Below are positions 50,984-59,260 of a stretch of DNA of 64,000 nt, one piece after another; the stretch's first letter is position 1, and each line of letters starts with the position of its first letter. The stretch is taken from contig NZ_CP134500.1 in assembly GCF_031760065.1 (NCBI RefSeq), forward strand, positions 6,510,001 through 6,574,000, written 5' to 3'. The DNA is from Streptomyces durocortorensis. Its GTDB lineage: Bacteria > Actinomycetota > Actinomycetes > Streptomycetales > Streptomycetaceae. The notes under the pieces are model-generated. The model was given only the letters and a program-made list of their open reading frames with translations, was not told where the DNA came from and searched no databases. A program made the position numbers and the translations under genes.

Positions 50984-52053
50984 CCGGACAGGCCGCCGCA
51001 TCACCGCCGTCGCCGCCCCCGTGGTGGGTCTTCCACGCGACCGGCAGGGCCCCGGAGGGCGAGCCGCCCGTGCTGCCCCCGCCACCGCCGTGGCGCACGT
51101 TCCCCGGCGGACCGCTCCAGCCGCCGCCCCCCGAGGACGACCGCGCCGCCGAGCGCCGCCTCGGCCTGGTCCAGGACGGGCCGCAGCTGCGCGAGGAGGA
51201 GATCGACGCGGTCAACGCGTCCCTGCTGCTGCGCCGCCCGCTCCTCATCACCGGCCCGCCGGGCGTCGGCAAGTCCACCCTGGCCTATCTGATCGCCCGT
51301 GAGCTGGGACTCGGCCGGGTCCTGCAATGGAGCGTCGTCAGCCGCAGCACCCTCAGGGGCGGCCTGTACGCGTACGACGCGATCGGCCGCGCCCAGGCCA
51401 TCGCGGCCTGGCGGGCGGCCGACTCGGGGGACGGCCGGGCCGGGCCGGGTGCGGGGACGACCCCGGACGCCGAAGGGCCTCCCGCGCTGGGGGATTTCGT
51501 CACGCTCGGGCCGCTGGGCACGGCGCTGCTCGCCTTCGAGCGCCCCCGGGTGCTGCTCGTCGATGAACTCGACAAGAGCGACATCGACCTGCCGAACGAC
51601 CTTCTCCACGTCCTGGAGAACGGCAGCTACGACATCCCCGAACTCGGGCGCAGCGACGTGGGGTCGGCGACCGTGTTCACCGACGACCCGCACGGCCGCG
51701 CCCTGGTCGAGGGCGGCCGGGTGGAGTGCGCGCAGTTCCCGGTCGTGGTCATCACGAGCAACGGCGAGCGTGAGTTCCCCGCCGCGTTCCGCCGCCGCTG
51801 CCTGCCGCTGGAGATGCGCCCGCCCAGCCGCGAGCAGCTGATCGGTATCGTCGTCAGCCACTTGCAGCAGTGCCCGGAGGGCGTCGAGGCGCTCGTCGAC
51901 GAGTTCGAGAACCGGCTGCGCGGCGGCGGAACCCAGTCGATCGACCAGTTGCTGAACGCCGTTCAGCTGACGACCGCGGGCGGTTTTCAACCCGATGCCG
52001 CCGGGCGTAAGCTCATCGAGATGCTCCTCCGAGACCTCTCGAAGGGCCGCTGA
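50980..52053 (+). CDS. MoxR-type AAA+ ATPase of the VMAP system
   Basis: This 357-aa AAA+ ATPase has a Pro-rich N-terminal tail of about 50 residues with paired WWVFHATG and WRTFPGG tryptophan motifs. Walker A is GPPGVGKST at residues 92-100, Walker B LLVDELDKSDIDLPNDLLHVLE near 190, and sensor region VVVITSNGEREFPAAFRRRCLPLE near 258. It differs from the MoxR at 33212 and is of the type found in VMAP and FxSxx-associated loci. It overlaps both neighbours by 1-4 bp. Its likely role is ATP-driven remodelling that licenses the VMAP/vWA complex. Confidence 0.9.
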   Translation: MTGQAAASPPSPPPWWVFHATGRAPEGEPPVLPPPPPWRTFPGGPLQPPPPEDDRAAERRLGLVQDGPQLREEEIDAVNASLLLRRPLLITGPPGVGKSTLAYLIARELGLGRVLQWSVVSRSTLRGGLYAYDAIGRAQAIAAWRAADSGDGRAGPGAGTTPDAEGPPALGDFVTLGPLGTALLAFERPRVLLVDELDKSDIDLPNDLLHVLENGSYDIPELGRSDVGSATVFTDDPHGRALVEGGRVECAQFPVVVITSNGEREFPAAFRRRCLPLEMRPPSREQLIGIVVSHLQQCPEGVEALVDEFENRLRGGGTQSIDQLLNAVQLTTAGGFQPDAAGRKLIEMLLRDLSKGR

Positions 52054-55000
52054 TGGACGGCTTGCCCCGGGAGCGCGCTCCGGACACCTCGTCCGTGCCG
52101 ACCGACTCCCCCGACCGCGACCCAGGCGACCGACATGAGGGCGGCGGCCCGCACGATCCCGGCGGGACCGACTGGAGGGTCCTAGCCGACGCGGCCTGGC
52201 TCGCGGCAGCCCGCATCGGCTCCGCCCGCACCGGCAGCCCAGGACCGGGCCGGCCGCCCTCCGACGTACCCCACCCCGACGCACCGTTCCCCACGGACCT
52301 GCCGCCCTCCGGGCCGCACGGCCCCGGCGCGGACACCGTGCCCGGGGTCTCCGGGGTGCCCGGGCCCCCGGAGTTCGAACGCGAGATCCGGTCCGTCCGG
52401 GAGCGGGCCCACGGCAGCCCCGACCGGATGCCGGGCACCGGCACCGCCCCCGTACGGGCGACCTCACTGCGCCTGGCCCGGTCCCTTCGCGGGCTCGGCC
52501 GCCGGGTCCCCACCCGGGCCCGGTCCGTGCTGGACGAGGAGGGCACGGCCGAGCACGGGCTCGCCGACGGGCTGTGGGTGCCCTACTTCCTCCCCGACCG
52601 GGAGCGGATGTTCGACCTCGTGCTCCTCGTCGACCGGGCCCCCACCATGCCGCCCTGGGCCGGTACGGTCCGCGGCATCGCCGACGACGCGGCGCACAGC
52701 GGGGCGTTCCGCGATGTGCGCACCGTCGGGGTGACCCTGCCCGCGGACGACGGGGAGCCCGCGCTGCGCTGGCCCGGTGGCCGCGACGGCGACCCCGCCG
52801 AACTGCTCGACGGGCGGGGCTCACGGCTCTTCCTCGTCGTCACGGACGGCCTCGCCCACGGCTGGGCGGGCAGCGGTGCGGACCGGTTGCTGGCCCGGCT
52901 CGCCGCCGGCGGGCCCACCGCCCTCGTCCACCTGCTGCCGCCCTACCTGCGCCACCGCTCCTCGCTGTTCCCCTTCCGGGCCCAGCTGGACGCCGGCGGG
53001 TTCGGCGCGCTGAACAGGCGCTTCGACTGCCGTCCGCCGGGCGGCCTGCGCGACCCGGTCCGCCCGTTGCCCGAACCGGCTGACGACACCGTGCCCGTAC
53101 CGGTGCTCAGCGTGCGCGCCGGGTCCTTCCGCGCCTGGGCCGACCTGGTCACCGGGGAGCGGGGAGTGCGCCGCACCCTGCCGGTGGTGCTGGCGGGGGC
53201 GATGGCCAAGGGGGCCTCCGCCCCCGGGCTGCGCACCCCCGCGCTCGACGGCCCCCGCGCGGCGGCCGCCGCCGTACGCCGCTTCCGTTCGCTCTCCAGC
53301 CCGCTGGCCAGGCAGCTCGCCGTCCTGCTGGCGGTCGTCCCGATGGACTTCGCCGTCATCGAGGAGCTGCGCGACCGGGCCCTGCCGGACGCCGGGCCCG
53401 AGCATCTGGCCGAGGTCATGATGGGCGGGCTCATCGACTGGAACGCCCACGGCGAGGGCGGCCCGGACTTCGCCGGGGACGTACGCGAGGCCCTGCTCGC
53501 CACCAGCACCCGCACCCAACTCGCCCGCACGGTGGGCCTGCTGGCGGAGCTGCGTACCGGCGGCGGACACGGCGCCCGGCTCCGGGCCGCGCTCCACGAC
53601 CCGGTACGGGCCGCCCTGCCCGGCACCGGACCCGGCGCCCGGCCCTGGCTCAGGATCGAGCTGGCCGTGCTGCGGGCGCTGGCGGGTCCCTACGCCGGGC
53701 GCGCGGCCCGGGTGGCGGCCCGTCTGGTGCGAACGCCGGACGACTCGGCTGCCCACCCGGGTGATATCGACGCAAGTGCGGTGAAAGTAGACCGGAAGTA
53801 CGCCACGGTGGCACTGGACAGCGTCGTTTCACCAGGAGGATCCGTGTCGCCCACGACACCCCCAGCAGCTGACACCTCGGCACCAGCTGACAACACCGCC
53901 CGGAGGGCTCACGAGGACATGGAAGTCAAAGCGCCGGAACTCCGCTTCGTCCGTTCGGGCCAGCCGAAGATCATGGGCAACGTTCCGCCCAAGAACCCCA
54001 ACTTCACCGGCCGCGAGTCCCTGCTCGCCGCCGTGGAGCGGCAGCTGACCGAGGACGAGACGACGGCGGTCCTCCCGCACGCTCTGCACGGCCTCGGCGG
54101 CGTGGGCAAGTCGCAGATCGCGGTGGAGTACGTCTACCGCCACAGCGCCGAGTACAACGTCATCTGGTGGATTCCCGCCGAGCAGGAGAGCCTGATCCTC
54201 GGTGCTCTGGCGGAGCTGGCCAGGAGCCTCGGCCTGGAGGTCGGGCCGCAGGCCAACACCGCCGTCCCCGCCGTCCGCGAGGCCCTGCGCACCGGCAAGC
54301 CGTTCGACAACTGGCTGCTGGTCTTCGATAACGCCGAGGACATCGAGGCGGTCCGTTCGTACTTCCCGAACGGCGGCCCCGGAAAGATCATCGTCACCTC
54401 CCGCAACCGTGAATGGGAGCGGGTCGCCACCCCCCTCAGCGTCGACGTCTTCGACCGGGAGGAGAGCATCGCCCTGCTCAAGCGGCGGGCCCGGGGGCTG
54501 ACCACCCACGACGCCGACCGGCTCGCCGAGGCCCTCGGCGACCTGCCCCTGGCGGTCGAGCAGGCGGGCGCCTGGCACGCGGCCACCGGCATGCCGGTCG
54601 ACGAGTATCTCCAACTGCTCGAAGAGCGCCGCCCCGAGATCCTCGAACTCACCCCGTCCCCCGACTACCCCCTGCCGGTCGCCGCGGTCTGGGACATCTC
54701 CCTGGGGCGCCTCTCCGTCGAGAACCCGGCCGCCCGCCAACTGCTCCAGATCTGCGCCTGCATGGCACCGGAGCCGATCCCGCTGAACATGCTGCGCGGC
54801 GGCCGCAACGTGCAGATCACCCCGGAGCTGGACCCCGTGCTGCGCGACCCGCTGCTGCTGGCCCGCGCCACCCGCGATCTCAGCAAGCTCTCCCTGGTCC
54901 GCCTCGACCACAAGGCCGGGACGCTCCAGATGCACCGGCTGATGCAGAACGTGATCGTCGCCCGGCTCGACCCCGAGGAGCGGGAGCGGATGCGCAACGC

Positions 55001-56441
55001 CGCGCATCTGCTCCTCACCACCGCCAAGCCCGGGGTCCCCGCCTCGCCCGAACAGTGGCCCGCCTACCTCGGTCTGCTGCCGCACGTGATCGCGTCGGAG
55101 GCGGTCAGCAGCTCCGACGCCTGGGTGCGCGACCTGGTCTTCGACATGGTCACCTTCCTCTACTACTGGGGCGCCCACGAGGCGGGAGCGGACCTGACCC
55201 GCAAGGCGTGGGCAGCCTGGCGCGCCCAGTCGGGCGAGGAGGACCTGCACGTCATCCGGATCACCAAGATGCTCGGCTTCTACCTCCAGCACCTCGGCCG
55301 GATCGCGGAGGCCGCGGTGCTGAGCGAGCAGGCCCTGGAGATCTCGCGCGGCGCGCCGATCCCGGACGAGGAACTCATCGACTCCATGCTCCAGATGGCC
55401 GGTTCGCTGCGCTACCGGGGCGACTTCTACGCCGCCCGCGACCTCGACGCCGAAGCCTTCGAACGGGCGAGCGACCTCTACGGGATGGAGGACCCGACGA
55501 CGCTGAGCGCGGCGCACAGCCACGGCATCTCGCTGCGCGTGAGCGGTGACTTCCGGCGGGCGAAGGAGCTCGACGAAGAGACCGTCAGGCAGCGCCAGTT
55601 GCTGTACGGGCCGACCAGCGGCCTCACGCTGAACACCCTGAACGCCCTGGCCATCGACATCCGTGAGGCGGGCGACTTCCTGGAGGCCAGGGCCCTTCAG
55701 GAGTCGACGTACCAGACCTATCTGACCCACTTCGGCGCGACCAACGCCGCCACGATCCGGGCCGCGCTGAACCTCGCGAACTGCCGCCGCCGCGCGGGCC
55801 TGCTGGAGGGCGCGTCGGAGCTGGTCGAGGAGGTCCTGGAGCGGTTCACCACCCGGTACGGCGCCGAGTACCCGGAGACGCTGGGCGCCGCGATGGCGGC
55901 CGTCGTCGACCGCAGGATGGCGGGCAGGCTGGAGGACTCGCGGCGGCTCGGCCGGCAGATCCTCGTCCGCTACCGCGACATCTTCGGCGAGCATCACCCG
56001 TACACGATGTGCGCGATGGTCAATGTGGCGGCCACCCTGCGGGCCGTGGGGGACGTGGAGGAGGCCGAGCGACTGGACGCGGTCGCGGGCGAACGGCTGC
56101 GGGCCGACCTGGGGGAGCGGCACCCCTACACGCTGGCGGCGGCGCTGAGCCGGGCCAACGACCACTACGCCCGGCTGGACTTCGCCGGTGCCCTGGAGGT
56201 CGACAGCACCACGCTGCCGCTGCTCACCGAGGTGGCGGGCGCCGACCATCCGATGACCCTCGCCTGCGTCGCCAACCTCTCCCTGGACCAGCGGGGGCTG
56301 GGCCGCTCGGCCGAGGCGGACCGGCTCAACGCCCAGGCGGTGGAAGGGCTGACGCGGGTCCTGGGGGACCAGCACCCGTGGCAGACCTCCGCCCGGCTGC
56401 ACCAGCGCATCGAGTGCGACGTGGTGGTGATGCCGCTGTGA
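52053..56441 (+). CDS. SAV_2336-like N-terminus, NB-ARC NTPase and tetratricopeptide protein (FxsT-like)
   Basis: This 1462-aa protein opens with a Pro/Asp-rich stretch, then a SAV_2336-type region with a vWA-like strand (~170-560; YFLPDRERMFDLVLLVDRAP, LFLVVTDGLAHGW, LARQLAVLLAVVPMDF). The vWA has no proper MIDAS. From ~650 an NB-ARC domain follows: NPNFTGRESLLAAVERQL, Walker A GLGGVGKSQ near 680-688, VIWWIPAEQ, LLVFDNAED, and DLPLAVEQAGAWH. The last ~430 residues are TPR units (LEISRGAP, TTLSAAHSHGISLRVSGDF, LTLNTLNALAIDIREAGDF, HPYTMCAMVNVAATLRAVGD). This architecture matches the TPR protein of FxSxx-COOH peptide systems. By inference it is the sensor-switch of the locus. The start lies inside the MoxR stop. 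Confidence 0.87.
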   Translation: MDGLPRERAPDTSSVPTDSPDRDPGDRHEGGGPHDPGGTDWRVLADAAWLAAARIGSARTGSPGPGRPPSDVPHPDAPFPTDLPPSGPHGPGADTVPGVSGVPGPPEFEREIRSVRERAHGSPDRMPGTGTAPVRATSLRLARSLRGLGRRVPTRARSVLDEEGTAEHGLADGLWVPYFLPDRERMFDLVLLVDRAPTMPPWAGTVRGIADDAAHSGAFRDVRTVGVTLPADDGEPALRWPGGRDGDPAELLDGRGSRLFLVVTDGLAHGWAGSGADRLLARLAAGGPTALVHLLPPYLRHRSSLFPFRAQLDAGGFGALNRRFDCRPPGGLRDPVRPLPEPADDTVPVPVLSVRAGSFRAWADLVTGERGVRRTLPVVLAGAMAKGASAPGLRTPALDGPRAAAAAVRRFRSLSSPLARQLAVLLAVVPMDFAVIEELRDRALPDAGPEHLAEVMMGGLIDWNAHGEGGPDFAGDVREALLATSTRTQLARTVGLLAELRTGGGHGARLRAALHDPVRAALPGTGPGARPWLRIELAVLRALAGPYAGRAARVAARLVRTPDDSAAHPGDIDASAVKVDRKYATVALDSVVSPGGSVSPTTPPAADTSAPADNTARRAHEDMEVKAPELRFVRSGQPKIMGNVPPKNPNFTGRESLLAAVERQLTEDETTAVLPHALHGLGGVGKSQIAVEYVYRHSAEYNVIWWIPAEQESLILGALAELARSLGLEVGPQANTAVPAVREALRTGKPFDNWLLVFDNAEDIEAVRSYFPNGGPGKIIVTSRNREWERVATPLSVDVFDREESIALLKRRARGLTTHDADRLAEALGDLPLAVEQAGAWHAATGMPVDEYLQLLEERRPEILELTPSPDYPLPVAAVWDISLGRLSVENPAARQLLQICACMAPEPIPLNMLRGGRNVQITPELDPVLRDPLLLARATRDLSKLSLVRLDHKAGTLQMHRLMQNVIVARLDPEERERMRNAAHLLLTTAKPGVPASPEQWPAYLGLLPHVIASEAVSSSDAWVRDLVFDMVTFLYYWGAHEAGADLTRKAWAAWRAQSGEEDLHVIRITKMLGFYLQHLGRIAEAAVLSEQALEISRGAPIPDEELIDSMLQMAGSLRYRGDFYAARDLDAEAFERASDLYGMEDPTTLSAAHSHGISLRVSGDFRRAKELDEETVRQRQLLYGPTSGLTLNTLNALAIDIREAGDFLEARALQESTYQTYLTHFGATNAATIRAALNLANCRRRAGLLEGASELVEEVLERFTTRYGAEYPETLGAAMAAVVDRRMAGRLEDSRRLGRQILVRYRDIFGEHHPYTMCAMVNVAATLRAVGDVEEAERLDAVAGERLRADLGERHPYTLAAALSRANDHYARLDFAGALEVDSTTLPLLTEVAGADHPMTLACVANLSLDQRGLGRSAEADRLNAQAVEGLTRVLGDQHPWQTSARLHQRIECDVVVMPL

Positions 56442-56533
56442 ACGGGGGGCACTCGGCTGCTGCCCCGGACTGAACCGGGCACATCGACACACCGGCCAGG
56501 GGTGGCCGGAGGATCACTCACGGGGGGCGACGC

Positions 56534-57733
56534 ATGACCACGGTCATATTCATCCACGGCACCGGGGTGCGGCCGCCGCACTCCGCGGCCCTGACCGCCC
56601 GGGTCACCGCCTCGCTGGCCGAGACCGCACCCCGGGTGCGCGTCGTGCCCCTCGACTGGGGCGAGCGGTACGGTGCGCGGCTCGGGGCCGGTGGCGCCAG
56701 CATCCCGCCCGAGGTGGCCGGGGCCACCGGACGGGACACGGCGGAAGAGGCGTACGGGACGGGCGGGGCGGGCGAGACGTACGAGGCCGATGCGGAGACC
56801 GTGCTGTGGGACCGCCTCTACCGGGACCCCGAGGCGGAGCTCGCCCTCGCCGCCGCTCGCGGTCCCTCCGGCCGGACACCCCCCGGCGCGGCCTTCCCGG
56901 ACGAGGACATCCGGGAGCGGCTGGCGGCGCTGGCCGCCCGGGGCGACGCGGCCGCGCCGGAGCTGGGCCCCGGCCTCGCCGCGCACGCCACCGCCCTCGC
57001 CCGCAGCCCCCTGCTCGCCCCGGCCGCCGAGGCACTGGACCCCGAGGAACTGGCGTGGACTCTCGCCCGCGCCCTGGCCGCGGCGGTGACCGGCGCGGCT
57101 CTCGCGGCGGACGCGCCCGTGATCTGCGACGGCGCCACCCGCGACGCCGCCGTCGACCGGATGGCCGTGGCCCTCGGCGGCGCCGCGCAGGGGAGTGGCA
57201 GGGGGCCGGTGGGCCGGCTGATCGGACGGCCCGTCCTCCGGCTCGGCAGCCGGTACGCGGTGCGCCGCCGGCGGGCCCTCACCGGGGCCGCCCACCCGGC
57301 GGCGGGCGATGTGCTCAAGTACCTCGTACGCGGCGGACCGGTGCGCACCGCGCTGCGCGAGCTGGCCGCCACCGCCGAGCCGCCCGTCGTCCTCCTCGGT
57401 CACAGCCTGGGCGGGATCATCGCCCTCGACACGCTGATCGAGGCCCCGCTCCCCGGCGTCCGCCTGCTGGTCACGGTCGGCTCGCAGGGGCCGTTCCTGT
57501 ACGAGACGGGCGCGCTGCCCCGTCTCGACCACCCGGACCCGCTGCCCGCCCACGTCCCCCCGTGGCTGAACATCCACGACCGCCGCGATCTGCTCGGCTA
57601 TGCCGCCGCAGCCCTGTTCCCCGGCCGTGCCGAGGACATCGCGACGGACAACCGGCAGCCGTTCCCGGCCGCCCACAGCGCCTACTGGTCCGACCCGGCG
57701 GTCTACCGCGCCATCGGGGAGCGGCTGCCGTGA
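56534..57733 (+). CDS. alpha/beta hydrolase of the VMAP locus
   Basis: This 399-aa hydrolase begins TTVIFIHGTGVRPPHS, an oxyanion-type HG motif. The nucleophile elbow GHSLGG has Ser291, with VTVGSQGPF and WLNIHDRRDLLGYAA downstream supplying a likely acid and AAHSAYW a likely catalytic His. The middle (~60-270) is an Ala-rich helical insert with no known domain. It follows the TPR protein by 92 bp and overlaps the caspase start by 4 bp. In this setting it is a candidate lipase/esterase effector, or an enzyme releasing a modified peptide; the substrate is unknown. Confidence 0.82.
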   Translation: MTTVIFIHGTGVRPPHSAALTARVTASLAETAPRVRVVPLDWGERYGARLGAGGASIPPEVAGATGRDTAEEAYGTGGAGETYEADAETVLWDRLYRDPEAELALAAARGPSGRTPPGAAFPDEDIRERLAALAARGDAAAPELGPGLAAHATALARSPLLAPAAEALDPEELAWTLARALAAAVTGAALAADAPVICDGATRDAAVDRMAVALGGAAQGSGRGPVGRLIGRPVLRLGSRYAVRRRRALTGAAHPAAGDVLKYLVRGGPVRTALRELAATAEPPVVLLGHSLGGIIALDTLIEAPLPGVRLLVTVGSQGPFLYETGALPRLDHPDPLPAHVPPWLNIHDRRDLLGYAAAALFPGRAEDIATDNRQPFPAAHSAYWSDPAVYRAIGERLP

Positions 57734-58896
57734 CCGGGCGCAGCGTCGACCCGGCGCGGGTGACGGCGCTCATCGTGGGCGTCGAGCGCTACGCCGCGGG
57801 CCCCCGCTGGACCCTGCCGGGGCCGGTCCGCGACGCCCTGCGCTTCCGGGCCTGGCTGCGCTCCGCAGGCGTACCGGACACCAATATCCTGCTGCACCTC
57901 GCCCCCGCGGAGAGTCCCGCCGGGGGCCCGGCAAAGGAGCCGGACGGGAGGTCCGGTGCGGGCGGCGGTCACGGGCCCGCCGACCACGAGACCCTGCGCC
58001 GGGTCCTGGTCCACGAACTGCCCGCCCGGCAGGGGGACGTGCTCTGGATCTGGTGGGGCGGCCACGGGGTTCTGGACCGCGAGGAACACCAGCGGCTGTA
58101 CTGCGCCGACGCCTCGGGCGCGGACCGGCGCAACATCGACCTGGAGTCCGCCCGCCGCCGGCTCAGCAGCGACGCGCTGCCCGGGTTCGCGGTGCAGAAC
58201 TGGGTCGTCGACGCCTGCCAGACCTTCGAGGAACGCCACAACGAGCCCGTGTCGCTCCCGGACGGGGGCCTCCCCGCCGGGCAGCGGCTGCGGGTGCACC
58301 GGCAGAACGTGATGCTGGCCGCCGACCGGGGACAGCGCGCGGCCAACGACCCCGTACGCGGCCACGGCGTGTTCTCGGACATCCTGCTGCGCGAACTGTC
58401 CGCGCTGCCGGACGACTTGGCCCCCGACCCCGAGGCCCTCTTCGTCGCCGTCCGCGCCCGCTTCGACCGGCTGCGTGCCGAGGGGAACGGAACCCAGCTG
58501 CCCGTACTCCGGCTCTACCGGGCCGGACACGAGGAGATCCTTCCCCCGGCTGCACCAACACCCCCGCCGACCAACGGATTTCGCCCCGTAGGTGCGCGGA
58601 CGGGCGGGGGGCTGCTCCGTGTGGTCGAGGCGCTCCTGGCGTATCCGCTGATGCTCGACCGGGACGAACGGCAGGCGATGGTCGCGGAGCTGGATCCCGT
58701 CCTGGTAGCCCGGATGCCGCGGCACGCGGTGCCCCGTACGGACGTGATGGGCATCCTGCGTACGGTACGGCGGAGCCCCGAGGGCCTCCGGGACCTCTTC
58801 CGGGCCGTCACCCTGCTCGACGACGATCCTGACCGGGCAGCCGAACTCGACGGAGCGATCGGGGAGTTCCTGGCCGAGGTGCCACCCGGTCCGTGA
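57730..58896 (+). CDS. caspase-like protease with C-terminal EAD2-like adaptor domain
   Basis: This 388-aa protein starts at GTG in the upstream stop. The caspase/metacaspase fold spans about residues 12-290: TALIVGVERY, catalytic His112 in WWGGHGVLD, and catalytic Cys163 in NWVVDACQTFEE, with VMLAADRGQRAANDP and GHGVFSDILLREL after it. Residues ~293-388 form a helical domain (LLRVVEALLAYPLMLDRDER, then PRTDVMGILRTVRRSPEGLRD) with the same spacing as the N-terminal domain of the VMAP. In such systems a caspase is the death- or cleavage-effector held inactive by partners. A 13-bp tandem repeat overlaps its stop. Confidence 0.87.
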   Translation: MTGRSVDPARVTALIVGVERYAAGPRWTLPGPVRDALRFRAWLRSAGVPDTNILLHLAPAESPAGGPAKEPDGRSGAGGGHGPADHETLRRVLVHELPARQGDVLWIWWGGHGVLDREEHQRLYCADASGADRRNIDLESARRRLSSDALPGFAVQNWVVDACQTFEERHNEPVSLPDGGLPAGQRLRVHRQNVMLAADRGQRAANDPVRGHGVFSDILLRELSALPDDLAPDPEALFVAVRARFDRLRAEGNGTQLPVLRLYRAGHEEILPPAAPTPPPTNGFRPVGARTGGGLLRVVEALLAYPLMLDRDERQAMVAELDPVLVARMPRHAVPRTDVMGILRTVRRSPEGLRDLFRAVTLLDDDPDRAAELDGAIGEFLAEVPPGP

Positions 58897-58917
58897 TCGC
58901 ACGGCGTGATCGCACGG
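58892..58917 (+). repeat. 13-bp tandem repeat across the caspase stop
   Basis: CGTGATCGCACGG occurs at 58892-58904 and immediately again at 58905-58917. The first copy contains the TGA stop (58894-58896); the second restates GTGA outside the gene. It may be a duplication with no function. Confidence 0.8.
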
Positions 58918-59012
58918 GTTTCCGGAAGGCAACCCATTCGTCATGATGGGAGGGACGAGTGGCATGGTGTGCCGTCGGACCGCCAGGCCGGACCATTGAG
59001 GGGGAACACGTC

Positions 59013-59201
59013 TTGCAGCAGACGGAACCGGGCGGGAATCCGGCCGACTACCTGGAGTCGGACGTCGCGGATCTCACGGAGATGAGCGTGGCCGCCGTAC
59101 GTGACCTGGCTCCCGTGCCCGGACGGCGTCTGCTGGAGGAGATCCGACGGGCGCGCATCAGCACGGTCGCGGGCGAACCGCCCCAAGCCCGCGCGGACTG
59201 A
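59013..59201 (+). CDS. 62-aa candidate precursor peptide of the HExxH hydroxylase locus
   Basis: TTG start follows GAGGGGGAA; a GTG at 58959 would add 18 residues. The peptide has a leader-like acidic stretch YLESDVADLTEMSVAAVRDL, similar to the DLTxxSLAxLRxL motif of FxSxx-COOH precursors, then an Arg-rich helix (GRRLLEEIRRA) and a tail RISTVAGEPPQARAD. The FxSxx terminus itself is missing, so a classical cyclophane-forming core is not present. Position directly before the HExxH enzyme (59-bp gap), in the same strand and at precursor size, argues for a RiPP substrate whose Ser/Thr/Val/Asp tail could be hydroxylated. It could also be a small regulator. Confidence 0.6.
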   Translation: MQQTEPGGNPADYLESDVADLTEMSVAAVRDLAPVPGRRLLEEIRRARISTVAGEPPQARAD

Positions 59202-59260
59202 GGATCTTCGGGCCCGGCCGGGGGAGAGGAGCGCGTCGGACCACGACAGAGGAGCGCGGG

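Noticed and set aside
52053..53800. functional MIDAS metal site in the vWA-like part
   Set aside because: The strand reads LVDRAPTMP rather than DxSxS, so metal binding is not supported.
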